Below are positions 1 to 7,784 of a stretch of DNA of 64,000 bases, in pieces. The notes below the pieces were generated by a model. That model ran no database searches. It saw nothing but the letters and a program-made list of their open reading frames with translations, and was not told where the DNA came from. The position numbers were made by a program, and so were the translations under genes. Origin of the DNA: JAFTYR01 sp964571375 (GTDB taxonomy: Bacteria > Pseudomonadota > Gammaproteobacteria > Burkholderiales > Burkholderiaceae_F); contig CAZNBL010000002.1 of the NCBI GenBank assembly GCA_964571375.1, forward strand, positions 1 to 64,000, in the 5' to 3' direction. Position 1 is the stretch's first letter, and each line of letters starts with the position of its first letter.

Positions 1-45
1 CCAGAATTCAACCCCGTTGCTTTGAAAAAAGCAGCGGGGTTTTTC
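1..45 (+). repeat. Inverted repeat copy 1: tRNA-Pro 3' flank
   Basis: The first 45 bases are the exact reverse complement of 3583-3627, which is the CCA end plus downstream terminator of the tRNA-Pro gene. Bases 1-3 are CCA, so a second tRNA-Pro gene probably ends at the window edge on the plus strand; this is inferred because its body is outside the window. Identity stops at base 45. Bases 10-45 form a terminator hairpin (AACCCCG..CGGGGTT) followed by a T run. Confidence 0.85.
10..45 (+). terminator. Rho-independent terminator, presumed upstream tRNA-Pro
   Basis: A 14-base stem with one G-T pair (AACCCCGTTGCTTT against AAAGCAGCGGGGTT), a GAAA-type loop and a terminal T run. It is identical to the terminator of the tRNA-Pro gene at 3625-3701 but in the opposite orientation. 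Confidence 0.75.
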
Positions 46-94
46 GCATTCCGAGTCCGAAGTTTTCCGACGCCTGGCCCTTTTTGTTCATTCC

Positions 95-121
95 GGGTAA
101 GCTGCGGAAAAAAGTTTACCC
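95..121 (+). other. Leader hairpin before the helicase gene
   Basis: GGGTAA at 95-100 pairs with TTACCC at 116-121 around an A-rich loop. The hairpin ends about ten bases before the helicase ATG, next to its weak GGAA ribosome binding site. Its function is unknown; it could limit translation or be a small operator. Confidence 0.35.
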
Positions 122-130
122 TTCGGAAAA

Positions 131-3124
131 ATGTCTTTTGCTGCCAACTTCTCCTCGGAAGATCTTACTTCGAGCCTGCACACCGCCTTTGTCGACTACC
201 GTCATGAAGACAAAGCCAACGGTCTTCGCGCGCAGTTTTTGAGCAACCGAAAAACGGACGGCGGCTCCAAAGCCGTCCTCAACGCCATCATCGATGAATT
301 AAAACGTTGCGAAAGTTTCGATATCAGTGTCGCATTCATTACCGACGGAGGACTCTGTGCTTTAAAACTCACCCTGGCCGAACTCAGGGAGAAAGGCATC
401 CGGGGAAGAATCCTTACTACCGACTACAACACATTCTCGACTCCGAGCGCGCTGCGTCAGCTCGACGCTTTCGACAATATCGAAGTCCGCATGTTCTGTT
501 GCAGCGAAGCGGAAGGCTTTCATACCAAGGGCTATATTTTCAATCACGCCGACCACACCAGAATCATCCTCGGCAGCTCCAACCTCACACAGAGCGCTCT
601 GAGCGTTAACTGTGAGTGGAACATCAAGCTGATTTCAGCCGAAGACGGTGAAATCGCCCGATGCATTAAAAGCGAGTTCGATCTTCTCTGGGATCGTCCC
701 GAGAGCCGAAAACTCAGCGACGTCATCGACGATTATGAGAGCGCATGGAAAGCCAAACAGCAGACCGCACGCCTGATTGCAAAATCCATCTCGGAAAACG
801 TACGCACTCCGAAACTGCGTCCGAATTCCATGCAGCAGAACTTTATCGAAGAGGTTCTCAAGCTCTATCGAAAAGGAGAGCGCCGCGCCCTTCTTATCTC
901 TGCAACCGGTACCGGTAAAACTTATGCCGCGGCATTTGCCGTCAGACGACTTACCGCTCTGAGCAACGAAGAGCAGAAACTGCGTCCCGCTCCGAAGAGA
1001 ATCCTGTTCCTCGTCCATCGCGAACAGATTGCCCGACAAGCTAAAAAGAGCTTTGCAGCCGTCCTCGGCAGCCAATACTCCTACGGCATTCTCTCGGGAG
1101 CATCAAAAGAAAAACGGTGCGACTTCACCTTTGCCACCATGCAGACCATGTCCAAACCGTCTGTGATGGAGGAATTCGGCAATGATTATTTCGATCTCAT
1201 CGTCATCGACGAAGTGCATCGAGCAGGCGCAGAAAGCTATAAGCGGATCATGGGATTCTTTAAGCCGCAGTTCTGGCTCGGCATGACCGCAAGTCCCGAC
1301 CGACCTGACGGCGAAAACATCTACGAGATGTTCGACAACAACATTGCCTACGAAATCCGGTTGCAGACTGCTCTGTCGGAAAACCTGCTCTGCCCGTTCC
1401 ATTACTACGGATTAAGCGACCTCAGAATCGACGGAGAAGAGGCTGAAAACCCTGCAAACTTCAATCGACTCAACCTTACCGACCGTGTCGACCACATTCT
1501 CAAACAGGCCGACTATTTCCGCTACAGCGGAGACCGGGTCAAGGGGCTGATCTTCTGTTCGACCAAAGAAGAATGCAGAAGCATCTCTCTGACACTTAAT
1601 CAGAGAAATCTCAACACCTGCGTGCTCACAGGCGACGACTCGCAGGAAAAAAGAGAGGAAGCCATCCGCAAACTCACGACAAGCGAGCCCGGAGAACACC
1701 TCGACTATATTCTGAGCGTTGATATCTTCAACGAAGGCGTCGACATTCCGGAAGTCAATCAAGTCATCTTCCTTCGCCCGACCATGAGTCCGATTGTCTT
1801 CATTCAGCAGCTCGGACGCGGCCTGAGAAAAGCAGAAGGCAAGGAGTACGTCGTGATCCTCGACTTTATTGCCAACTACAAGTCGAACTACCTGATTCCG
1901 ATCGCACTCTCCGGAGACAACTCTTACGACAAAGACAATATGAGACGGTTCGTCGCAGTCGGCGCCCGACAGATTCCCGGCGCATCGACCATCGAATTTG
2001 AAAGTGTCGTTAAAAAGAGAATCTTCGAAGCTATCGATTCGGCCAGAACGAGCGACGTTTCGCTGCTCCGCGATTCGTACCGCATGCTCCGCTTTAAGCT
2101 CGGACGAATTCCGAAGCTCACCGAGTTCGAAGAACATAATGCGATCGATCCGGTCAAAATCTTTGCGAACAAGTCGTTCCTCTCCTACCACTGCTTCTTA
2201 AAGAAGTATGAGGAGAGCTATAAGACAGAGTTCACGACGACCGCTGAAAAAATGCTTTGCTTCCTCAGCAGCAAACTCGGACGCGCCCAGAGAATTGAAG
2301 AATCCCATGTCATCCGCTGTCTTGCCGGCGGATACGAAGGCGCAATCCGTAAAAAACTGAAGGAAAACGGCATCGTGTGGCGCGAAGACGTTGCTGCGAG
2401 CGTTTTCAACGTGCTTTCAAACAACTTCAACCGTACCGACAAAGAAAAGCAGGACAACGAAAAACATCTCGTCTTTCTTCGCCCGCTCGGGGACGGCACC
2501 TCCGACTTTGCCGCATCTGAGCTCTTTAAGAAAACCCTGCAGGAAAACGGAGAACCGTTCAGAGCGGCACTGCTCGAACTCTGCGACTTCATCGATCAGA
2601 GGTTCAACGAGCGCTATGCAGAGCGTTATCTGGATACCAACCTGACGCTCTATGAAAAGTACACGTACGAAGATGTCTGCCGCCTGCTCAATTGGAGGCG
2701 CAATCTCAATGCACAGAACATCGGCGGTTACTTCTACGACAAGGAATCCAAAACACTTCCCGTCTTCGTCAACTACGAAAAGGAAGATGAAGCGATCGCC
2801 TACGAGGACCGCTTTGAGTCGGAACGTCTGCTGATTGCCCTCTCAAAAACAAAGCGTCAGGTCACCTCATCGGATGCCGACCATATCTATAAACGTTGCG
2901 ATGAGGACAAACAAAATAGAATTTACCTGTTCGTAAGAAGAAATAAAGACGATCAGGAAGCCAAAGCCTTCTACTTCCTCGGTGAAATCGAGGCCGAAGG
3001 CACACCTCTGCCGGTCGAAGTCCCGGGCAAGGACCCGAACAGCAGAGAAACCGCTTTTGAAATCCGATATCGTCTGGAAACACCGGTCAGAGGCGATATC
3101 TACGAATATTTAACAGGAGTCTGA
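131..3124 (+). CDS. PLD-nuclease / SF2 helicase / DUF3427 protein
   Basis: A 997-residue multidomain enzyme. Residues about 30-210 form a phospholipase-D-like nuclease domain with an HTK motif near residue 131 and a following GSSNLT segment. Residues about 235-640 are an SF2 DEAD/DEAH helicase: Walker A TGTGKT near 259-264, DEVH at 360-363, GMTASP, and the arginine-finger motif QQLGRGLRK near 559. The remainder matches the DUF3427 C-terminal region. Such proteins are predicted to process nucleic acid and are known mainly from accessory regions; a precise role is not established here. The stop lies two bases from the Nudix start at 3127, so the two are probably co-transcribed and translationally coupled. 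The first ATG is used, with a weak GGAA site. Base composition does not differ obviously from the neighbours. Confidence 0.85.
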   Translation: MSFAANFSSEDLTSSLHTAFVDYRHEDKANGLRAQFLSNRKTDGGSKAVLNAIIDELKRCESFDISVAFITDGGLCALKLTLAELREKGIRGRILTTDYNTFSTPSALRQLDAFDNIEVRMFCCSEAEGFHTKGYIFNHADHTRIILGSSNLTQSALSVNCEWNIKLISAEDGEIARCIKSEFDLLWDRPESRKLSDVIDDYESAWKAKQQTARLIAKSISENVRTPKLRPNSMQQNFIEEVLKLYRKGERRALLISATGTGKTYAAAFAVRRLTALSNEEQKLRPAPKRILFLVHREQIARQAKKSFAAVLGSQYSYGILSGASKEKRCDFTFATMQTMSKPSVMEEFGNDYFDLIVIDEVHRAGAESYKRIMGFFKPQFWLGMTASPDRPDGENIYEMFDNNIAYEIRLQTALSENLLCPFHYYGLSDLRIDGEEAENPANFNRLNLTDRVDHILKQADYFRYSGDRVKGLIFCSTKEECRSISLTLNQRNLNTCVLTGDDSQEKREEAIRKLTTSEPGEHLDYILSVDIFNEGVDIPEVNQVIFLRPTMSPIVFIQQLGRGLRKAEGKEYVVILDFIANYKSNYLIPIALSGDNSYDKDNMRRFVAVGARQIPGASTIEFESVVKKRIFEAIDSARTSDVSLLRDSYRMLRFKLGRIPKLTEFEEHNAIDPVKIFANKSFLSYHCFLKKYEESYKTEFTTTAEKMLCFLSSKLGRAQRIEESHVIRCLAGGYEGAIRKKLKENGIVWREDVAASVFNVLSNNFNRTDKEKQDNEKHLVFLRPLGDGTSDFAASELFKKTLQENGEPFRAALLELCDFIDQRFNERYAERYLDTNLTLYEKYTYEDVCRLLNWRRNLNAQNIGGYFYDKESKTLPVFVNYEKEDEAIAYEDRFESERLLIALSKTKRQVTSSDADHIYKRCDEDKQNRIYLFVRRNKDDQEAKAFYFLGEIEAEGTPLPVEVPGKDPNSRETAFEIRYRLETPVRGDIYEYLTGV

Positions 3125-3126
3125 GC

Positions 3127-3513
3127 GTGAAACGCATCGAAGTAGTTGCAGCCATCATTCATCATGACGGAAAAATCTTAGCCACACAGAGAGGCTACGG
3201 TGACTTTAAGGACGGCTGGGAATTCCCGGGCGGAAAGATGGAACCCGGCGAAACAGCCGAGGCCGCTATCGTTCGTGAAATCAAAGAAGAACTTGCAGTC
3301 ACGATCGAACCCGAACAGCTGGTGACAACCGTGGAATGCGATTATCCGAAGTTCCACCTTACGATGCATTGCTTCCTGTCCAAGCTGACAGAAGGCACGA
3401 TCTCTCTGATCGAACACGAAGATGCCAAGTGGCTCACCAAGGACGAACTTGATTCCGTCGATTGGCTGCCGGCAGATATTGAAGTCGTCGAAAAGTTAAA
3501 GACAATGCTTTAA
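3127..3513 (+). CDS. Nudix hydrolase, MutT/8-oxo-dGTP diphosphatase type
   Basis: A 128-residue Nudix protein. The Nudix box is complete: GGKMEPGE, then REIKEELA, giving the G-x5-E-x7-REUxEE pattern around residues 36-58. Members hydrolyse oxidised or non-canonical nucleoside triphosphates; the true substrate here is unknown. It follows the helicase after two bases and is closed by its own terminator, so the pair is a discrete two-gene unit. A second Nudix protein at 7383-7784 occupies the conserved mutT position beside secA, so this copy may serve the helicase specifically. Small (d)NTP pyrophosphohydrolases beside DUF3427 helicases are, from memory, a recurring arrangement. Confidence 0.88.
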   Translation: MKRIEVVAAIIHHDGKILATQRGYGDFKDGWEFPGGKMEPGETAEAAIVREIKEELAVTIEPEQLVTTVECDYPKFHLTMHCFLSKLTEGTISLIEHEDAKWLTKDELDSVDWLPADIEVVEKLKTML

Positions 3514-3519
3514 AACAAA

Positions 3520-3547
3520 ACGGGCGGAAATTCCGCCCGTTTTATTT
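3520..3547 (+). terminator. Rho-independent terminator after the Nudix gene
   Basis: Perfect ten-base stem ACGGGCGGAA / TTCCGCCCGT followed by TTTATTT, beginning seven bases after the Nudix stop codon. It ends the helicase-Nudix transcript. Confidence 0.9.
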
Positions 3548-3582
3548 CCGAATCAGTCTCTCGAATTACTGAGACAGAAATT

Positions 3583-3618
3583 GAAAAACCCCGCTGCTTT
3601 TTTCAAAGCAACGGGGTT
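3583..3618 (-). terminator. Rho-independent terminator of tRNA-Pro
   Basis: Read on the minus strand, a GC-rich stem AACCCCGTTGC / GCAGCGGGGTT is extended by T-A pairs and followed by TTTTTC, seven bases after the tRNA CCA. Confidence 0.88.
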
Positions 3619-3627
3619 GAATTCTGG
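3583..3627 (-). repeat. Inverted repeat copy 2: tRNA-Pro 3' flank
   Basis: Exact reverse complement of bases 1-45. It comprises the CCA end of tRNA-Pro, a short spacer and its terminator. The two copies face each other and enclose the helicase-Nudix cassette. Confidence 0.95.
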
Positions 3628-3701
3628 TCGGAGTGAGAGGATTCGAACCTCCGACACCTGCGTCCCGAACGCAGTACTCTACCAGGCTGAGCTACACTCC
3701 G
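3625..3701 (-). tRNA. proK: tRNA-Pro (anticodon CGG)
   Basis: A 77-base tRNA on the minus strand with encoded CCA. The acceptor stem CGGAGTG pairs with CACTCCG. The anticodon stem CTGCG/CGCAG closes the seven-base loop TTCGGGA, giving anticodon CGG for proline codon CCG. The T arm contains GGTTCGAATCC. The discriminator base is A. Its 3' flank is duplicated in inverted orientation at the window start. Confidence 0.96.
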
Positions 3702-4106
3702 ATTGAAGAATTGAATTCTATCACCTATTTTTGAAAAGTGCAAGCCCCGCAAAAACGAGACATTTTTTGAAGAAAAAATCTCTAAAGCCCGTCAAATCCG
3801 CATCTTACGTGTTACGATTCATCGTATCCAAGCGCCGAACGGTTACTGATAGCAACAAATCTCGATTTACCCTTCGGGATGGCCCTTAGGAAACATTACC
3901 CTGTTTTCCTTTTTACACATGCTACAGACTGCTACCAGCAGTTTCTCGATGACTGGACGGAAACAGCCTTCCTGTGACGGAAGGAAACTAAGACGCGCAG
4001 ACTCCAGACTGCGGCACACAAAGCTGTGGAATGAGAGACCCTGCTTTTGAAAATATTCAAAGGCTTTCGGACCGAAGATGCGGTCCGAGCAGAAAGATTC
4101 ACAATT
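3702..4106 (+). other. 405-base gap and leader upstream of brnQ
   Basis: No gene is recognised here. The 5' half is AT-rich and holds the likely tRNA-Pro promoter on the minus strand. The part nearest brnQ carries two clean hairpins, CCTTCC/GGAAGG at 3967-3984 and CGGACCG/CGGTCCG at 4068-4087. The second ends four bases before the brnQ ribosome binding site. Neither is followed by a T run. They suggest a structured 5' leader, but I recognise no riboswitch class. Confidence 0.4.
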
Positions 4107-5435
4107 ATGCAAACAAACAATCGATATATCGCCATCGGCCTGATGCTCTTTGCTCTGTTTTTCGGTGCAGGCAACCTTATTTTCCCCGCAGCTATGGGAC
4201 AGAGCGCAGGTACTGACGTTTGGTGGGCTGTTGCCGGCTTCTGTATTACCGGTGTAGGTCTGCCCCTTCTCGGCATTGCCGCCATGGGTTACTCCGGTTG
4301 CCGCGATCTTCAGGAAGCCGCCGGTCGTGTTCATCCCTGGTACGGTCTTTTTTACTGTGTCGTTTCCTACATGGCTATCGGTCCGTGCTTCGCACTTCCC
4401 CGTACCGGTACCGTCTCTTACGAAATTGCCGTTCATCCTTTCTTCCAGAATATCGACAGCGCTATCGCTCAGCCGATTTTCCTCGCCTGCTTCTTCGGTC
4501 TTTCTTATTGGCTCGCCGCTTCTCCGAACAAGCTCATCGACCGTATCGGCAAGGTTCTGACTCCGGCACTTCTGGTTGTTATTCTGGTTCTTATCGTCAA
4601 GTCTTTCGTCACCCCGCTGGGTGTTCCTCAGGCTCCGAGCGCCATCTATGCAGATGCAGGCAAATCCCTGATCCAGGGCGTACTCGACGGCTACAACACA
4701 CTTGACGCTATCGCCTCCGTCATCTTCGCTACGCTGGTAATCAACTTCATCAAAGACAGCGGCGTTACTGAAAAGGCTGAAATCACCCGTCAGGTCATCA
4801 AGTCCGGCATTGTCGCCGCAATCCCCCTGGCCTTCATCTACGTCTTCATCGCCAAGATCGGCGCTGATTCCGTCACTACACTCGGCCATCTCGATACAGG
4901 TGCTCCCGTACTTGCCGGTGCCGCTCAGATCCTCTTCGGTCAGTTCGGCGCAATCCTGCTGGCACTTATCGTTCTGCTCGCCTGTCTGACGACTGCTATC
5001 GGCCTGATCACCTGTTGCGCAGCTTACTTCATGAGCCTCTGCGGTCGCTTCTCCTACAAGACCTACGCCGCTCTCTTCTCTGTCGTCAGCTTCCTGATCG
5101 GTCTCTTCGGCCTGAAGACAATCATCACTTCCACGATCCCGGTTCTGATGTTTATCTACCCGCTCGTCATGGCTCTGATCGCTCTGCTCTTCCTCGATAA
5201 GGCATTCGGCGGCCGTCAGTGCGTCTATGCCTGGACAATGGGCTGCACACTGATCATGGCTACCATCACACTCTTCGAAACAGCCGGCGTTTCCCTCGGC
5301 GCTCTGAGCCCCTGGATGCAGCAGAATCTGCCGCTGCACAACGTCGGTATCAGCTGGATTCTCTTTGCTGCCGTCGGTTTTGTGATCGGTCTCATCTGGA
5401 AGGTTGTCTTCCCGTGCAAGAAGGCCGCCTGCTGA
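4107..5435 (+). CDS. brnQ: Branched-chain amino acid transporter BrnQ (LIVCS family)
   Basis: A 442-residue inner-membrane carrier that takes up leucine, isoleucine and valine with Na+ or H+. The N-terminus is typical of the family, with the ALFFGAGNLIFP signature in the first transmembrane helix, followed by about eleven more hydrophobic segments. The start at 4107 is preferred to an in-frame ATG 60 bases upstream because the family begins just before this helix and AGAAAG lies ten bases upstream. It is a single-gene unit: a structured leader precedes it and a strong terminator follows. The reverse strand is also open over most of the gene, but that frame is hydrophilic and has no recognisable domain. 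Confidence 0.93.
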   Translation: MQTNNRYIAIGLMLFALFFGAGNLIFPAAMGQSAGTDVWWAVAGFCITGVGLPLLGIAAMGYSGCRDLQEAAGRVHPWYGLFYCVVSYMAIGPCFALPRTGTVSYEIAVHPFFQNIDSAIAQPIFLACFFGLSYWLAASPNKLIDRIGKVLTPALLVVILVLIVKSFVTPLGVPQAPSAIYADAGKSLIQGVLDGYNTLDAIASVIFATLVINFIKDSGVTEKAEITRQVIKSGIVAAIPLAFIYVFIAKIGADSVTTLGHLDTGAPVLAGAAQILFGQFGAILLALIVLLACLTTAIGLITCCAAYFMSLCGRFSYKTYAALFSVVSFLIGLFGLKTIITSTIPVLMFIYPLVMALIALLFLDKAFGGRQCVYAWTMGCTLIMATITLFETAGVSLGALSPWMQQNLPLHNVGISWILFAAVGFVIGLIWKVVFPCKKAAC

Positions 5436-5473
5436 TAAACAGCATATTGATTCCCGCCTGATAGGCTAAGATC

Positions 5474-5515
5474 GAGGTTCGAAGGATTGATTTCTTCGAA
5501 CCTCTTCTTCTTTTT
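5474..5515 (+). terminator. Rho-independent terminator of brnQ
   Basis: Perfect eleven-base stem GAGGTTCGAAG / CTTCGAACCTC with a nine-base loop, followed by TTCTTCTTTTT. Confidence 0.92.
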
Positions 5516-5539
5516 AAAACCATCGTTTCGGAGTGTTGT

Positions 5540-6142
5540 ATGTTCTTAATCGGATTAACCGGCGGTATCGGAAGCGGAAAATCGACTGCCGCACAACACT
5601 TCAGAGATCTCGGGGTCGATGTGGTCGACGTCGATGCCGTCTCACGCTCTGTCACCGCGGCCGGCGGCGCCGGAATCGATGCCGTCAGAGAAGCATTCGG
5701 AGATGAAGCCGTCGACGCTTCGGGCGCCATGAACCGCGCCTATATCCGGGAATTGGTCTTCGAAAATCCGTCTGAAAGAAAGCGTCTGGAAGGCATCCTT
5801 CACCCGATTATCCAGAGAGAATCGCTCAAAGCGCTAGAAGCTGCGACCTCCCCCTACTGCATTGTCGATGTTCCCCTGCTCTTTGAAAGCGGCTTTTGGA
5901 AGGGTAAAGCCGACCGTATTCTGGTCGTCGACGTTCCTCAGGAAGTGCAGATCGAGCGAGTCAAACTGCGCAGCGGACTCACCGAAGAGCGCATTCTTTC
6001 GATCATCCGGGCACAAACCTCGAGAGGGGATCGAATCGCTCTTGCCGATGACATCGTAAGCAACACCCTCGGAAAAGAAGATCTTCAGAGGGCCGTCGGG
6101 TTACTTCATCAAAAATACCTCTCTATGGCTGATATCCGCTGA
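5540..6142 (+). CDS. coaE: Dephospho-CoA kinase CoaE
   Basis: A 200-residue P-loop kinase that phosphorylates dephospho-CoA to coenzyme A, the last step of the pathway. The Walker A motif GGIGSGKS spans residues 8-15. The family DVPLLFE segment lies near 113-119, and RAQTSRGDRI near 160 fits the lid region. Length is normal. GGAG at 5530-5533 lies six bases before the ATG. It heads a plus-strand group with zapD and yacG that converges on mutT and secA, an order shared with other Burkholderiales. Confidence 0.95.
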   Translation: MFLIGLTGGIGSGKSTAAQHFRDLGVDVVDVDAVSRSVTAAGGAGIDAVREAFGDEAVDASGAMNRAYIRELVFENPSERKRLEGILHPIIQRESLKALEAATSPYCIVDVPLLFESGFWKGKADRILVVDVPQEVQIERVKLRSGLTEERILSIIRAQTSRGDRIALADDIVSNTLGKEDLQRAVGLLHQKYLSMADIR

Positions 6143-6302
6143 TCGGAATCTTCTGTATTTTTTTCTTTTCCGCCGATAACTTCTGTGATATCTTCAGACA
6201 AGTGTTCCTAGGATTTCAATCGGAATAGAAGGGACACTTCGGGGATCAGGCTCAGAAATTCTGAGAACTGATTGATGTACAAACTCCGCTGCAGGTTCGG
6301 CG

Positions 6303-7070
6303 ATGGAAACTAACCTTCTGAGATACGAGTTTCCGACAAATGAAAAGATCCGTACCTTCCTACGGCTCTCGGATTTGTTTACCCAACTCGAATGGCTCGC
6401 TGCTCAAAACAACTATCACAGCCATGAGGCTGCGCTCCTGAAATATTTCGATATTCAGGATGCAACTCAGCGCGGCGATCAGAAAAACGACATCATTCAG
6501 GAACTCGAACGAAACCGACTGACGCTCTCGCAGCTTGCAAACTGCCCGGCAGTCGATCAGGAATCCCTGCATAACACTCTCGAGAGAATCAGCCAGGCTG
6601 TCACTGAAATCAACAGTGTCGGCATGCGCTTGTCTCACCTCTCAACACAGAATGAATTCCTGCGTACATTAAGCCAGAGATCTGCTATTCCCGCAGGCTT
6701 CTGCGAATTCGATATTCCGACATATCACCATTGGCTGCACCTGCCGGACGAAGTCCGTAAAAGTCATCTGAACCAGTGGATTTCTCCGATGAAGGTCTAC
6801 CACCGGGCCGTCGATCTGATTCTGGAAATTCTTCGCGGAACATCGGAAGTTCAGAAAAACATGATTGCCAAAAACCGTGCGTTCGAAATGCCGACGCAGG
6901 GTAAAAACGTTCCCTTAGTACAGATTTATGTCGACACCAAATACGGTGTCGTTCCGAAGGTTTCGGCCAACAAATACATGCTGTCCGTACGCTTTATTCC
7001 TTCTGGTTTTGAAGATACGGCATCGATCCCGAACGATATCCCGTTTGAATTCGGTCTCTGTGCCATCTGA
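6303..7070 (+). CDS. zapD: Cell division protein ZapD (DUF1342)
   Basis: A 255-residue cytoplasmic protein of the ZapD family, which binds the FtsZ C-terminal peptide and bundles protofilaments at midcell. The opening (YEFPTNEKIRTFLRL) and the central LSxLSTxNxFL-like stretch are family hallmarks. The fold is mainly helical N-terminally with a beta domain C-terminally. It is separated from coaE by 160 bases with no obvious terminator and from yacG by a strong terminator. Its partner ftsZ is in the same window. Confidence 0.93.
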   Translation: METNLLRYEFPTNEKIRTFLRLSDLFTQLEWLAAQNNYHSHEAALLKYFDIQDATQRGDQKNDIIQELERNRLTLSQLANCPAVDQESLHNTLERISQAVTEINSVGMRLSHLSTQNEFLRTLSQRSAIPAGFCEFDIPTYHHWLHLPDEVRKSHLNQWISPMKVYHRAVDLILEILRGTSEVQKNMIAKNRAFEMPTQGKNVPLVQIYVDTKYGVVPKVSANKYMLSVRFIPSGFEDTASIPNDIPFEFGLCAI

Positions 7071-7094
7071 TACATCGACTGCTTTAGAATGCAC

Positions 7095-7126
7095 AACTGA
7101 CGGCTTAATGCCGTCAGTTTTCTTTT
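7095..7126 (+). terminator. Rho-independent terminator of zapD
   Basis: Perfect ten-base stem AACTGACGGC / GCCGTCAGTT with loop TTAAT, followed by TTCTTTTT. It lies between zapD and yacG. Confidence 0.92.
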
Positions 7127-7153
7127 TGAACCGTAATAAGCCTGCATAAAACC

Positions 7154-7399
7154 ATGGTACTGAAAGTTAAATGCCCGACCTGTCACCGCGATGTCGAATG
7201 GACTAAGGATTCTCCCTGGCGCCCCTTCTGCTCGGAGCGCTGCAAACTGATTGATTTAGGTGCCTGGGCCAACGGCGATTACGTTATTGCCGGAAAGCCT
7301 GTCGAAGCTGACGACGAGCTTGATATCGGCTCCGACAACCTTGCCTCCGGCATCATGCCCGATACGGCTGCAGCCACCCGCACTAAGGGCAGACAGTAA
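7154..7399 (+). CDS. yacG: DNA gyrase inhibitor YacG
   Basis: An 81-residue zinc protein. Four cysteines (CPTC near residues 7-10 and CSERC near 26-30) form the zinc site, followed by the family segment [11 protein letters not shown]. In E. coli YacG binds GyrB and inhibits gyrase. No clear ribosome binding site precedes the ATG, and the zapD terminator lies just upstream, so it may have its own weak promoter or rely on read-through. Its 3' end overlaps the convergent mutT gene by 17 bases. Confidence 0.92.
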   Translation: MVLKVKCPTCHRDVEWTKDSPWRPFCSERCKLIDLGAWANGDYVIAGKPVEADDELDIGSDNLASGIMPDTAAATRTKGRQ

Positions 7400-7784
7400 C
7401 CTCCTGCATGATCGGCTTCGTTGCCGGAAGAATCGGATCGGGAAGGTCTTCGAGTGTAAAAAAGCCGAATTTCTGACCTTCCCTGCCCGTCGGAAGCCCG
7501 CTCCAATCGGAGCTGCGGCAGAAGTGCAGACGCACGGTCGCATGCGGATAGGTAAAGACCTTCGTCAGAAAGAAGTCAACGGATCCGACGGTCAGTCCCA
7601 ATTCTTCAAACAATTCTCTTCTTACCGCTCCTGCAGCATCCTCTCCGGGTTCGATCTTGCCGCCCGGAAACTCCCAGTAACCGGCATAAACCTTTCCCTC
7701 GGGACGGCTTCCCATCAGAAATCGCCCGTCCTTATCAAACAACACGGCAACCGCAACTTCAACGATATCGACTGCTTCGGTCAT
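7383..7784 (-). CDS. mutT: MutT-type Nudix hydrolase (8-oxo-dGTP diphosphatase)
   Basis: A 133-residue Nudix hydrolase that probably removes 8-oxo-dGTP from the nucleotide pool. The Nudix box GGKIEPGE ... RRELFEELG is intact. The start at 7784 is chosen because its ATG overlaps the TGA of the upstream ATPase gene as ATGA, which implies translational coupling; an upstream in-frame start would add seven residues. Its position downstream of the secA-linked ATPase is the usual betaproteobacterial one. Confidence 0.9.
   Translation of the reverse strand: MTEAVDIVEVAVAVLFDKDGRFLMGSRPEGKVYAGYWEFPGGKIEPGEDAAGAVRRELFEELGLTVGSVDFFLTKVFTYPHATVRLHFCRSSDWSGLPTGREGQKFGFFTLEDLPDPILPATKPIMQEVTVCP

Noticed and set aside
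3867..5339. 490-codon minus-strand open frame
   Set aside because: It lies antisense to brnQ, is rich in Asp, Glu and Cys with no domain, and reflects codon bias in the reverse frame.
6143..6302. Imperfect inverted repeat between coaE and zapD (AAGTGTTCC / GGACACTT)
   Set aside because: One unpaired base and a long loop, no T run and no known site match; too weak to call.
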